Shown here: positions 1 through 9,380 of the stretch, in pieces
Numbering within the stretch: position 1 is the first letter of the stretch
Layout: the number at the start of each line of letters is the position of its first letter
DNA from: Pedobacter frigoris
GTDB taxonomy: Bacteria > Bacteroidota > Bacteroidia > Sphingobacteriales > Sphingobacteriaceae
Assembly (NCBI RefSeq): GCF_005116445.1
Contig: NZ_SWBQ01000002.1
Span: 496,001-560,000, forward strand
Direction: 5' to 3'
Length of the DNA: 64,000 bases
The notes under the pieces: generated by a model
Told to the model about the DNA's origin: nothing
What the model saw: only the letters and a program-made list of their open reading frames with translations
Database searches by the model: none
Program-made: the position numbers and the translations under genes

Positions 1-3
1 GCA

Positions 4-2049
4 ATGAGCATATTAGCAGCAATATTTATAGGGTTATCGCTACATACATTTATCCCACTTTTACTCGCAATAGTTACAATTATAGCTCTCCTTCGACTGA
101 TTAAAAGCACGCCCAAATTAAAATTCGCAGTACTCGCCGGAATCGTTATTCCGCTAATGATTTGTGCCTGGTTCAATTATCAATGGAGGCAGGTAAATGA
201 AACTACGGGGTTAATAGCAAACCTAAGCACATTAAAGGAAGACAAGTTACCTGTCTGGGTTTCCGTAGCCCAACAGCTTCCGAAAAACTTCGTAACAGAA
301 AAATACCTAAAGGCAGACCTGGTATATACGACACCCAGAGAAAACAACAACTGGTTTTGGGGAGATCCGGGAGGGAACTCTTTTGACGAGCCTAAAAAAC
401 ACGACCCTTTAGTAATGATTGCTTCACTACTTTTTGGGAAAACTATGCTGGACGACAAAGATAAAATCAGCATCATTAAATCCATGTACAACTCCCGCCA
501 TCTGGCACAAAACAGACTATGGTCTGGAGACAACCTGGAGACAATAAACGTAGTGAGTAACATCATGATCTATCCTGAGTACCGCATGGCCTATACCGAA
601 AAAAAGCTGACCATACAAAACACCAATACGCGAAGATGGAGAAATTCAGAGGAGGCGATCTATACTTTTCAACTCCCTGAGGGCGCTGTAGTGAGCTCGT
701 TATCACTTTGGATCAATGGAATAGAAGAGAAAGCACACCTCACCACGAAAAACAAAGCAGATTCAGCATACAAAACAATAGTTGGTGTAGAAAACAGAGA
801 TCCTTCTGTGATACATTGGCAGGAAGGAAACACAGTAAGTGTCCGGGTATTCCCATGCACTACAGAAGAGAACAGGAAATTCAAAATAGGCATCACCAGT
901 CCGCTAAAAAAAGAAAATGAAACCCTGACTTATCAAAACGCCGATTTTAGTGGACCAACTTTTAAAAATGCGCTGGAAATCGTTCAGGTCAATTTCTCTA
1001 GCCGACCCAAAGAATTGGAAACCGATCTTAAGCCACAAAAAGACGGAAGCTATCTGTTAAGCAGAAACTACAAAGACAACTGGGACTTAACTTTTACCAG
1101 TGTCCCTCTGTCTGCCAATACATTTTCCTTTGGCGGTTCCAGCTACAAACTAAGCAGCACCTCAATGATGAACACCTCATTTAGGCCAACAGCCATTTAC
1201 CTGGATATCAACAGTTCCTGGTCACAAGAGGAAATCAATACCTTATGGAAGGAAATCAAAACATCTAACGTATATGCCTATACAGATAAAATGCTGCGAT
1301 TAAATAACAAGAATCTGAAAGACACTTATGAGCAATTGCAAAAACTAAATTTCAGCATGTTCCCTTTCTATGAAATAAAAGATCCTGGAAATGCCCTGGT
1401 AATCACAAAAGGCACGAAAACATCTCCAAATTTAAATGATCTTTCAGGAAGTGAATTTGCCAAAAGTACTTCCGCCTATTTCGCAAAATCAACTCCGTTC
1501 CGCCTTTTTATGCTGAGCGGCGACATCAGTCCCTATCTGAAGACACTGAAGGAATTCCGTACTTTCAGATATCAGGCTGGCGGACTGAACACCCTAACTA
1601 AACAATTGAAACAACATAGCTTTTCAGAATCAAAGGAAAATGCCAATACACTAATGATCGGTGAAACAGAGATGCTCATTGAAAAAACTGCAGACAGCAG
1701 CGACAATCAAGCACCAGACCACTTACTCAGACTTTTTGCTTATAATGACATTTTGAAACGAGTCGGCCAAACATATTTCGAGAAGGATTACGTCAGCGAA
1801 GATCTATTAAAAATTGCAGATCAGGCATTCATTGTATCCCCTGTTTCAAGTCTTATTGTATTGGAAACTCAAAAAGACTACGAGCGTTTTAACATCGAGC
1901 GCAGTAAGAACAGTTTACAGAACGCTTCCATGAAGTCTTCAGGTGCGGCACCTGAACCTCATGAATGGTTGCTTATCCTGATTGCATCAGGAGTAATTCT
2001 TTATTTCGGATACAAATCATCTTATTTCAGCAAAGTCAGATCAGCATGA
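4..2049 (+). CDS. XrtN-system VIT-domain membrane protein (start at window edge)
   Basis: Membrane protein with a VIT (vault/inter-alpha-trypsin) domain, the usual partner of exosortase N in Bacteroidota. Hydrophobic segments lie at residues ~5-30 and ~41-57 and the VIT-like region at ~184-300. The C-terminus has Pro-Glu-Pro at 650-652, then a hydrophobic helix (~655-672) and a short Lys/Arg-containing tail, which is the layout of an exosortase sorting signal. The stop codon overlaps the next start codon (ATGA), so the two genes are probably translationally coupled. I infer that this protein is a substrate of XrtN; what its VIT domain binds is not known. Only three bases precede this ATG, so the true start may lie outside the window. 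Confidence 0.75.
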   Translation: MSILAAIFIGLSLHTFIPLLLAIVTIIALLRLIKSTPKLKFAVLAGIVIPLMICAWFNYQWRQVNETTGLIANLSTLKEDKLPVWVSVAQQLPKNFVTEKYLKADLVYTTPRENNNWFWGDPGGNSFDEPKKHDPLVMIASLLFGKTMLDDKDKISIIKSMYNSRHLAQNRLWSGDNLETINVVSNIMIYPEYRMAYTEKKLTIQNTNTRRWRNSEEAIYTFQLPEGAVVSSLSLWINGIEEKAHLTTKNKADSAYKTIVGVENRDPSVIHWQEGNTVSVRVFPCTTEENRKFKIGITSPLKKENETLTYQNADFSGPTFKNALEIVQVNFSSRPKELETDLKPQKDGSYLLSRNYKDNWDLTFTSVPLSANTFSFGGSSYKLSSTSMMNTSFRPTAIYLDINSSWSQEEINTLWKEIKTSNVYAYTDKMLRLNNKNLKDTYEQLQKLNFSMFPFYEIKDPGNALVITKGTKTSPNLNDLSGSEFAKSTSAYFAKSTPFRLFMLSGDISPYLKTLKEFRTFRYQAGGLNTLTKQLKQHSFSESKENANTLMIGETEMLIEKTADSSDNQAPDHLLRLFAYNDILKRVGQTYFEKDYVSEDLLKIADQAFIVSPVSSLIVLETQKDYERFNIERSKNSLQNASMKSSGAAPEPHEWLLILIASGVILYFGYKSSYFSKVRSA

Positions 2050-3356
2050 AAATAACGTGGTTAATAATATGCCTGTCTTACGTGGTTATAGCCATCAGGC
2101 TGTTCAATGGCTATATTCAATGGGACATCAGTTTATACATAGGTTTAGCCATAGTACCCTTTGTATTTAGTATTGAAAAAGGCATATTATCAACCCGTTT
2201 TTTAATCCCTACATTGATATGCGCCGTATTTGCCTTATTTATCCCTACGCGATCGACCTTATTTTTCACATTGGTCTTTACCATGTTGTTGCTATTTGAA
2301 AGTTTTAAGGGCAGGATCAATATGGCCTTCTTCTTTGTGCTTATACTCATCTCTCCCATCTTTAAGTTCTTTAGTGACACGCTCGGCTTCCCACTTAGGC
2401 TATGGTTAAGCACTGTTGTTGCCGAATCCATGGCCTTTGCAGGGATGCATGCCAGGGCAAACGGGAATATGATTTCTATAGACAATTACGATTTTTACAT
2501 TGACCAGGCCTGCGCCGGTCTCAACATGCTAAATGTATCAATGCTGCTCTGTCTTTTTATCATTTCCTACCATCAAAAAAAAACGAACACACAACTACAT
2601 TTCTTACAACTAATGGCGCTGTTATTGATCACTTTTAGTTTTAATGTCCTCTCTAATTTCTTTAGGATCATGGCAATTGTGATTTTTAAGATCATGCCCG
2701 GCACTGCAATGCATGAGATCATAGGAGTGGTCTGCATGATGATCTATGTCATCCTGCCATTAATATGGTTTATCAGGATCTTTGTTCAGCGACTGGGGAA
2801 GTTAAAACCTGTTTACGATAAAGAAAGTCACTACCGGGGAATTAACCCCATTTTAAAGTTCCAATACCTGCAATTATTGCTATTTGCAGTGGTCACCTAC
2901 CTCTCCATAACAACAAACAATGTAAACCAGTTTAGCCATAACAATAGTAACAGGATCAATCTTAGTGGCTACAAAAAAACCTGTCTGGCCAATAAAGTGC
3001 TAAAATTCGAAAACAAAGAGGCACTGATTTACATCAAACCAACTCCATTTTATGCACCGGAGCACAACCCTATGATCTGCTGGAGAGGAAGCGGATATGA
3101 ATTCCAATTCATCAAAAAAGACCACATAAAAGGAATAGAGATATATACAGGAATCCTTGCAAAAGGGAAAGACCGAATTTATGCATCCTGGTGGTTCGAT
3201 AATGGAAAGATCAAAACAGTAAGTCAATTCAGCTGGCGATGGAATGGCGTTAAAAGCAACAATTTCTACCTTGTTAATGTTAATGCATCCAGACCGGAAG
3301 ACCTTAAAAGAATAACCGCAACATTATTACCATCGCCATTCGCCGGCAATCTTTAA
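2046..3356 (+). CDS. xrtN: exosortase N (XrtN)
   Basis: Multi-pass membrane transpeptidase of the exosortase/archaeosortase family, which cleaves C-terminal sorting signals of exported proteins. The family's catalytic triad is visible: Cys156 in DQACAGLNML, Arg207 in NFFRIMAIV and His223 in GTAMHEIIGV. About eight hydrophobic segments span residues 1-250; a further one near 275-290 is followed by a soluble C-terminal domain of ~140 residues, probably periplasmic, like the EpsI-type extension fused to some exosortases. The ATG at 2046 is preferred to an in-frame start at 1965 because it gives the ATGA overlap with the VIT gene and begins just before the first membrane helix. The 3' end overlaps the convergent peptidase gene by 30 bp. 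Confidence 0.85.
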   Translation: MKITWLIICLSYVVIAIRLFNGYIQWDISLYIGLAIVPFVFSIEKGILSTRFLIPTLICAVFALFIPTRSTLFFTLVFTMLLLFESFKGRINMAFFFVLILISPIFKFFSDTLGFPLRLWLSTVVAESMAFAGMHARANGNMISIDNYDFYIDQACAGLNMLNVSMLLCLFIISYHQKKTNTQLHFLQLMALLLITFSFNVLSNFFRIMAIVIFKIMPGTAMHEIIGVVCMMIYVILPLIWFIRIFVQRLGKLKPVYDKESHYRGINPILKFQYLQLLLFAVVTYLSITTNNVNQFSHNNSNRINLSGYKKTCLANKVLKFENKEALIYIKPTPFYAPEHNPMICWRGSGYEFQFIKKDHIKGIEIYTGILAKGKDRIYASWWFDNGKIKTVSQFSWRWNGVKSNNFYLVNVNASRPEDLKRITATLLPSPFAGNL

Positions 3357-4775
3357 AGGAACTTCAAGATTATTCTCTTTTAAAAAATCTCTTAGTACGT
3401 GCTCTTCTTGCCTGGAAACAGGCACTTCCGAAACATTTGCCAACCCATAGATCAGCATTGTACTATAACGGACTGTGTTTTTAAGTTGTTGCTCATCTAC
3501 AAGTTTGAAGACATCTCCATCCGAGTGATAGTAAGGTGCGGAGTTATTAGGCAAACTTCCTCCCGTCCCCCCGCCTATCGGAATTCCCTGCAGCATAAAA
3601 GGCTGATGATCGCTATGCAGCCATGCGCCCGTATAGAACAGATTCTCGAATCCGGTATCAATTTTATTAATCTCAGCACCCCATGCTCCAAAAAGAGTTT
3701 TCATTTCTTTCCTGCTCGAAGAAAAACCTTTTGGATCATTGGTCATGTCATAATTGAGCATAAACCTGATCTGATCCAATCTATTTAAATGCCTGGCAAC
3801 ATCTACATATGCCTTAGAGCCCAGCAAACCTTGCTCCTCACCCATGAACAATACAAATTCAACCGTGCGTTTAGACGGCAAATTAAGCGCTTTAAAAGTT
3901 CTCGCCATATCTATGAGTCCAAAAGCACCAATTCCATTGTCTATTGCGCCGGTTGCCAAGTCCCAGCTATCCAAGTGTGCACCTACAACAATTTTTTCTT
4001 CGGGAGCTCCATTTCCTTTCAAGGTAGCGATGACATTCCGGGCCCTAATTTTTCCCGAGAAGTTGGTCATTTTTAAATTCGCAAATTGCTTTCCTGTTTT
4101 TAGCTTCTCTTTAAGCCTCATGCCATTTTCCAGCCCAATACATACCGCAGGGATAGAAATCAGCTTTCCAGTTACAGATGCAGTTCCTGTGAGCAATACA
4201 CCACCTTTTACACCATTAATAATAATGATACCAGAAGCACCGTACTTTACGGCAATAGCCGCTTTTTCTGATCGGTGCAGTGACTGTGTACCTGTCGGAG
4301 AGCCCGGAAGAATCCCAAGATACACCAATGCAATATTCCCTTTAATTTTTCCTGAATCAAGCTTGTAATCCGCTTCAAGACCATTGCCCAGGTCTATGAT
4401 TTCAGCCAGCACATCAGCTTTTACCGGCGAATGGGCAAGTGTGACAGAAGTTATTTTATTCAGATTATCGCGGGTATCCCCTACTTTAGTCTCATTGGTC
4501 AATCGGTTCCAGCTCTCGACTTCAAAAGGCTGATATTTCACATCATATCCATAGGATGTCAAAAGCTTAAAAGCATGCTCCTCTGCCTTTCTCCCGTTTT
4601 CAGATCCAGTCAGCCGGTGTCCTATCAACTCAATGGCTTCTTTTAAGTTCCCGTAGGCCTTGGAATTGGCATGAACTTCGGCATTTATTTTCTTAAATAC
4701 CGGACCAAAATCATCTTGCGCCTGAACATGCAGAATTACAATACAATTAATAATTAAAAAGAGGAATCTTTTCAT
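3327..4775 (-). CDS. secreted M28-family zinc aminopeptidase
   Basis: Exported metallopeptidase resembling carboxypeptidase Q / M28 aminopeptidases, expected to act on peptides in the periplasm or outside. Residues 1-19 form a signal peptide (cleavage after HVQA). A PA-type insert domain occupies ~120-240 and the peptidase domain ~255-475. Candidate zinc and catalytic residues are in AHLDSWD, GAIDNGIG, MGEEQG, NYDMTND and the late YYHSDGD. Length (482 aa) is normal. It is transcribed alone; its 3' end overlaps xrtN tail to tail. Natural substrate cannot be told from sequence. Confidence 0.88.
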   Translation of the reverse strand: MKRFLFLIINCIVILHVQAQDDFGPVFKKINAEVHANSKAYGNLKEAIELIGHRLTGSENGRKAEEHAFKLLTSYGYDVKYQPFEVESWNRLTNETKVGDTRDNLNKITSVTLAHSPVKADVLAEIIDLGNGLEADYKLDSGKIKGNIALVYLGILPGSPTGTQSLHRSEKAAIAVKYGASGIIIINGVKGGVLLTGTASVTGKLISIPAVCIGLENGMRLKEKLKTGKQFANLKMTNFSGKIRARNVIATLKGNGAPEEKIVVGAHLDSWDLATGAIDNGIGAFGLIDMARTFKALNLPSKRTVEFVLFMGEEQGLLGSKAYVDVARHLNRLDQIRFMLNYDMTNDPKGFSSSRKEMKTLFGAWGAEINKIDTGFENLFYTGAWLHSDHQPFMLQGIPIGGGTGGSLPNNSAPYYHSDGDVFKLVDEQQLKNTVRYSTMLIYGLANVSEVPVSRQEEHVLRDFLKENNLEVPLKIAGEWRW

Positions 4776-4836
4776 ATTGGATTACAGAAAATTGATTTGT
4801 TAAAAGGCAGTGCAATCGATATGCACAATAAATATA

Positions 4837-5808
4837 TTACTTTTTACGCTCAGTCGTATACCTCACAAGTTGCTCCAGGCCGGTTCTTGCGTCTCCCGGT
4901 TCAAAACTGTGCAGAATATCAAATGCCTCCTGTTGATATTGAAGCATCTTCTGATTGGCATAATGAACACCGTCCTTAGCATTTACGAAGTCTATGATCT
5001 CCTGAATTTTCTCGGGGATATCCTGATGGTTCTTTACGAGATTAATGATTCTTTTTTTCTCGGCCTTATCACATCTGTTTAGGGCATAGATTAGAGGAAG
5101 GGTCACTTTCTTCTCCTTAATATCAATACCTAGTGGCTTACCCACGTCGTCTGTGCCGAAGTCAAATGTATCGTCTTTAATCTGAAATGCAATGCCAACC
5201 TTCTCGCCAAACAGCCTCATCTTTTCGACCGTCTCTTCATCGGCACCGGCTGAGGCTGCACCGCAGGCACAACACGAAGCGATTAGAGAAGCTGTCTTCT
5301 GGCGGATCACATCAAAATACAACTCCTCGCTGATATCCATCTTCCTCACCTTCTCAATCTGCAGTAATTCTCCTTCGCTCATTTGCTTTACAGCCTCTGA
5401 AACGATTTGCAGTAAGCGAAACTCGCCGTTATTTACTGACAGTAATAATCCTTTTGCCAACAAATAATCTCCTACAAGGACGGCTATTTTATTTTTCCAT
5501 AATGCATTTATAGAAAAGAACCCCCTGCGTTCGTAGGCATTATCGACTACGTCATCATGAACCAGCGTAGCAGTATGTAACAATTCAACTAATGCAGCTC
5601 CCCTATGGGTCGATTCAATAATTCCGCCGCAAAGTTTTGCAGCAAAGAAAACAAACATGGGCCTGATCTGCTTGCCTTTCCTCTTTACAATATAATGTGT
5701 AATCCGGTCTAATAAAGGGGCATCACTATGCATAGAGGATTTGAATTTTTCTTCAAATACAGCAATGTCTGCAGCTATCGGTTGTTTTATCTGATTTATT
5801 CCCGGCAT
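4837..5808 (-). CDS. trans-polyprenyl diphosphate synthase
   Basis: Isoprenoid chain-elongating enzyme that condenses isopentenyl diphosphate with allylic diphosphates, probably for the menaquinone side chain. Both aspartate-rich motifs are present: LVHDDVVDNA (FARM, ~residues 85-94) and FQIKDDTFDF (SARM, ~210-219). KGKQIRP near residue 44 is the conserved substrate-binding motif. Length 323 aa is typical of octaprenyl/heptaprenyl synthases. Product chain length cannot be read reliably, so no gene symbol is given. It has a promoter-like TATGTTTG box 21 nt upstream (minus strand) and no operon partner. Confidence 0.9.
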   Translation of the reverse strand: MPGINQIKQPIAADIAVFEEKFKSSMHSDAPLLDRITHYIVKRKGKQIRPMFVFFAAKLCGGIIESTHRGAALVELLHTATLVHDDVVDNAYERRGFFSINALWKNKIAVLVGDYLLAKGLLLSVNNGEFRLLQIVSEAVKQMSEGELLQIEKVRKMDISEELYFDVIRQKTASLIASCCACGAASAGADEETVEKMRLFGEKVGIAFQIKDDTFDFGTDDVGKPLGIDIKEKKVTLPLIYALNRCDKAEKKRIINLVKNHQDIPEKIQEIIDFVNAKDGVHYANQKMLQYQQEAFDILHSFEPGDARTGLEQLVRYTTERKK

Positions 5809-5829
5809 TCAGGTAAAAAAATGTGTGTG

Positions 5830-5837
5830 CAAACATA
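5830..5837 (-). promoter_or_regulatory. -7 box of the polyprenyl synthase gene
   Basis: Minus-strand TATGTTTG matches the Bacteroidota sigma-A -7 consensus TAnnTTTG and lies 21 nt before the start codon at 5808. No good -33 TTG was identified. Confidence 0.45.
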
Positions 5838-5880
5838 AATTAAATTCCTTTAAAAGCGTACTTTTAGTAAAAAGTTTAAG

Positions 5881-6876
5881 ATGAAAACAGCATTAATTAT
5901 CCTATCAGTCTTAATTACGATAGCTATTATTGTTTATTTTCTCGGGCCTACGCCTGTTCATCCTCAATATGCCGATGGAACACCGGTTGTCCCTGAGCTT
6001 AATCAGCTGGAGAATTATATAAAAGAAATAGAAAGCAAGCATAAAATTAAACCTCAGAATGAGGCAGAAATAGTCTGGGCCGATTCGCTTAAGCGGCAGA
6101 CAGAATACGCTTTAGTTTACCTGCACGGATATTCCGCGTCTAAAGAAGAGGGAAACCCGGTCCACACACACCTTGCAAAAAGATTAAAAGCAAACTTATA
6201 TCTTTCCCGATTGGCTGATCATGGGGTAGACACTACATCGGCGATGGAATATTCAACTGCTGACAGGCTATGGGAAAGCGCAAAACACGCAGTAGAAATA
6301 GGGCGTAGATTGGGCAAAAAAGTAATTCTGATTGGCACATCAACAGGCGGTACATTAGCACTTAAACTTGCAGCAACATATCCTGACAAAATAAACAGCC
6401 TCATACTCATTTCGCCGAATATTGCGATCAATGACAAACTTGCATTCTTACTCAATCAACCCTGGGGGCTGGAAATATCTAGAATGGTTATGGGAGGAGA
6501 CGACAGAATAGTTGATGGCAAATCTGAAGAATATAAAAAATACTGGTATACCAAGTATAGACTCGAATCTGTAGTACAACTCCAGGAGCTTGTTGCCACC
6601 ACTATGAATAAACAAACTTTCAGCCAGGTTAAACAACCCACGCTTTTGCTTTACTATTATAAGAATGAACAAGAGCAGGACCCGGTAGTAAGAGTCGACG
6701 CAATGATGAAAATGTTTGACGAACTCGGAACCCCTGCAAAACTAAAGTCAAAAGTAGCGATTCCGAATGGCGCAAACCATGTATTGGCTTCTTACATTAC
6801 ATCTAAAGACATCCCAGCGGTAGAAAACGCCATTGACAGGTTCGTTTCCACCACTTTGAAGACTAAGCTCTATTAA
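5881..6876 (+). CDS. membrane-anchored alpha/beta hydrolase
   Basis: Predicted esterase/lipase-like hydrolase anchored by an N-terminal hydrophobic segment (residues ~3-22) with the catalytic domain outside the cytoplasm. The nucleophile elbow is GTSTGGT (Ser near residue 157), the His-Gly oxyanion segment is YLHGYSAS (~79), and PNGANHVL near the C-terminus supplies the likely catalytic His; the acid is probably in the NEQEQDPVV stretch. Substrate unknown. The stop codon shares four bases with the convergent MBL-rhodanese gene. Confidence 0.8.
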   Translation: MKTALIILSVLITIAIIVYFLGPTPVHPQYADGTPVVPELNQLENYIKEIESKHKIKPQNEAEIVWADSLKRQTEYALVYLHGYSASKEEGNPVHTHLAKRLKANLYLSRLADHGVDTTSAMEYSTADRLWESAKHAVEIGRRLGKKVILIGTSTGGTLALKLAATYPDKINSLILISPNIAINDKLAFLLNQPWGLEISRMVMGGDDRIVDGKSEEYKKYWYTKYRLESVVQLQELVATTMNKQTFSQVKQPTLLLYYYKNEQEQDPVVRVDAMMKMFDELGTPAKLKSKVAIPNGANHVLASYITSKDIPAVENAIDRFVSTTLKTKLY

Positions 6877-8288
6877 ACCTTCATGGCTTTAGAAGGACAA
6901 GCAAAATCTGTACGTTTTAATCCCGTAGCTTTAATCGCGCCATATCCTCCTGCTATATCTATTACATTATCCACGCCCCTTGCCTTAAGTATTGAAGCGG
7001 CAATCATCGAACGATAACCACCTGCGCAATGAATATAATAGGTTTCATTAGGATTTACCTCTCCGGTCCAGTCATTAATGTAATCCAGAGGTCTGGTCGC
7101 CGTCATTTCTAAATGTTCGGCCTCATATTCTCCCGGTTTTCTAACATCCAGAACATGGATATCCGGCTGATCAGTCACAATGCCTTCAAATTCAACGGCA
7201 GAAATCGACTTAACAGTGTCCACGTCCTTACCCGCAGCTTCCCAGGCAGCAATGCCATCTGCCAAATATCCGATGGTATTGTCATAACCTACACGTGCCA
7301 GTCTGGTAATTGCTTCCTCTTCCTTACCTTCTTCTACAATAAGCAGCAAAGGCTGTTTCAAATCAGTGACCAACGACCCAACCCATGGGGCAAACTGACC
7401 ATTCAGTCCAATATTTACTGAAGAAGGGATAAATCCCTTGGCAAATACCTGAGGATCTCTCGTATCAAGAATCAAAGCTCCTGTCTGGTTTGCAAGCACT
7501 TCGAAGTTTTCAGCAGATAAAGGATTAGATCCTTTTTCATAAACATCATCAAAGCTCTCATAACCATGTTTATTCATAGCTGCGTTTTTTGCAAAATACT
7601 GAGGAGGGGGCAATATCCCATCCGTTACTTCTTTTACAAACTGATCTTTAGTCGTTGCTTTAAGTGCATAATTCACTTCCTTTTGATGACCTAAAGTATC
7701 AAAGGTTTCCTTGCTCATGTTTTTTCCGCAAGCTGAACCCGCACCGTGAGCAGGATATACCAGTACATCATCAGGAAGCGTCAATATTTTTGTTTGCAAA
7801 GAATCATATAACGTAGCAGCCATGTCCTCCATGGTCAATGCACCTTTCTGAGCAAGATCCGGCCGTCCTACATCTCCGATAAACAAAGTATCTCCGGTAA
7901 AAATACAATAAGGCTTACCGTCTTTATCAGCGAGTAAATAGGTGGTAGATTCAGGCGTATGACCAGGGGTATGCAGCACGGTAATCGTCAAGTCCCCAAC
8001 CTTAAATTGTTCTCCATCTTTCGAAATATGAGATTTGAAAGTAGTATTTGCAGTTGGCCCATACACAATTGCGGCACCCGATTTCTCTGCAAGATCCACG
8101 TGACCCGAAACAAAATCGGCATGAAAATGAGTTTCAAAAATATATTTGATACGGGCATTATCTTTCGACGCTTTTTTAAGATAAGGTTCCACTTCTCTAA
8201 GCGGATCGATAATCGCAGCCTCGCCGTTACTTTCAATATAATAGGCAGCTTCTGCCAAACACCCTGTATAAATTTGCTCTATATTCAT
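6873..8288 (-). CDS. persulfide dioxygenase-like MBL-fold hydrolase with rhodanese domains
   Basis: Cytosolic sulfur-detoxification protein of the CstB/ETHE1 type: an N-terminal metallo-beta-lactamase domain (residues 1-235) followed by two rhodanese-like domains (~260-360 and ~370-465). Metal ligands are in THFHADFVSGH (His54, His56, Asp58). The C-terminal rhodanese has its active Cys (Cys421 in HCAGGYRS); the middle one has no Cys at the corresponding loop and is probably structural. From the family, the likely role is oxidation of thiol persulfides and sulfur transfer. It appears monocistronic, with a TATTTTTG box at 8311-8318. Confidence 0.87.
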   Translation of the reverse strand: MNIEQIYTGCLAEAAYYIESNGEAAIIDPLREVEPYLKKASKDNARIKYIFETHFHADFVSGHVDLAEKSGAAIVYGPTANTTFKSHISKDGEQFKVGDLTITVLHTPGHTPESTTYLLADKDGKPYCIFTGDTLFIGDVGRPDLAQKGALTMEDMAATLYDSLQTKILTLPDDVLVYPAHGAGSACGKNMSKETFDTLGHQKEVNYALKATTKDQFVKEVTDGILPPPQYFAKNAAMNKHGYESFDDVYEKGSNPLSAENFEVLANQTGALILDTRDPQVFAKGFIPSSVNIGLNGQFAPWVGSLVTDLKQPLLLIVEEGKEEEAITRLARVGYDNTIGYLADGIAAWEAAGKDVDTVKSISAVEFEGIVTDQPDIHVLDVRKPGEYEAEHLEMTATRPLDYINDWTGEVNPNETYYIHCAGGYRSMIAASILKARGVDNVIDIAGGYGAIKATGLKRTDFACPSKAMKV

Positions 8289-8310
8289 GATCCAATTCGT
8301 TAGTTAAACA

Positions 8311-8318
8311 CAAAAATA
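8311..8318 (-). promoter_or_regulatory. -7 box of the MBL-rhodanese gene
   Basis: TATTTTTG on the minus strand, an exact TAnnTTTG match 22 nt before the start codon at 8288, the usual distance for this group. Confidence 0.5.
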
Positions 8319-8361
8319 ATATATAATTACTCAGCAGAAAACCTGCCCTTCAACTTTTACT

Positions 8362-9378
8362 TTAAACAGTCAATTCTCCCCTCAAAGGTTTTTCAACTAA
8401 TCTTGCAATTTCAGCTTTATCCAAGCCCTGTCCCATCAGATACATCAACTTGGTGGTGGTGGCTTCAAAAGTCATGTCATAACCACTCAAAACACCCATT
8501 TGCTGTAACTTCTTACTGGTTTGATACATACCCAGTTCCACTGACCCCCGCTGGCATTGTGTAATATCTACAATGATCTTTCCATTTTTAATAGCTTCCT
8601 CCAAACAATCCGTAAACCATTCAACAGTTGTCGTATTGCCTGAGCCAAATGTCTCCATCACTATTGCATCAACAGAAGAAAGTGTAATGGCCTTTACTGC
8701 CTGAGGCGAAATACCCGGATAAAGTTTTAATACACCAATATTCGGATTAAGTTCAAGGTGGACCTTGAAGTTTTCCGAAGGCTGAGGCAAAATGTAGTTG
8801 TTAAAAAACGACAAAGTTACTCCGGCTTCCGCCAGAATTGGATAGTTCGGAGAACGGAAAGCTTCAAATTTCTCTGAATTATATTTGATAGAACGATTAC
8901 CTCTGAACAACTGATAGTCAAAATATATACAAACCTCAGGTATCATGGCCTTACCTTTCTTCTTCGTTGCGGCAATTTCCAGTGCGGTGATCAAGTTCTC
9001 CTTAGCATCTGTTCTGATCTCTCCAATTGGCAACTGAGATCCGGTAAGGACTACTGGTTTACTCAGATTTTCCAGCATAAAGCTTAGAGCCGAGGCCGTA
9101 AATGCCATTGTATCCGATCCGTGTAAAATCACAAAGCCATCAAAATCATCATACTTATCCCGGATAAGTTTGGCTATATCAGCCCAGATTTCCGGAGTCA
9201 TATTAGAAGAATCCAGTATCGGATCGAATGAATACACATCCAGATTGTAGTTTAAACGTTCCAACTCAGGAACATTTTGCTGGATCTGCTTAAAATCAAA
9301 TGGAATAAGTGCCCCAGTTTTAGGATCATTCACCATTCCTATTGTGCCACCAGTATATATAATCAGTATGTTAGTCAT
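8362..9378 (-). CDS. ansA: type I L-asparaginase
   Basis: Cytosolic asparaginase hydrolysing L-asparagine to aspartate and ammonia. The first active-site motif TGGTIGM lies at residues 9-15, with Thr12 the likely nucleophile, and the second, LHGSDTMAFTAS, near residue 84. There is no signal peptide, which fits the cytoplasmic type I enzyme, and 338 aa is the normal length. It starts 2 bp after the tatD-like gene ends in the opposite order of reading (tatD is upstream on the minus strand), so the two are one operon. Confidence 0.9.
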   Translation of the reverse strand: MTNILIIYTGGTIGMVNDPKTGALIPFDFKQIQQNVPELERLNYNLDVYSFDPILDSSNMTPEIWADIAKLIRDKYDDFDGFVILHGSDTMAFTASALSFMLENLSKPVVLTGSQLPIGEIRTDAKENLITALEIAATKKKGKAMIPEVCIYFDYQLFRGNRSIKYNSEKFEAFRSPNYPILAEAGVTLSFFNNYILPQPSENFKVHLELNPNIGVLKLYPGISPQAVKAITLSSVDAIVMETFGSGNTTTVEWFTDCLEEAIKNGKIIVDITQCQRGSVELGMYQTSKKLQQMGVLSGYDMTFEATTTKLMYLMGQGLDKAEIARLVEKPLRGELTV

Positions 9379-9380
9379 TA

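Noticed and set aside
3000..3227. Antisense ORF in xrtN and similar 60-120 codon ORFs opposite long genes
   Set aside because: They overlap well-supported genes, show no family motifs and lack start context.
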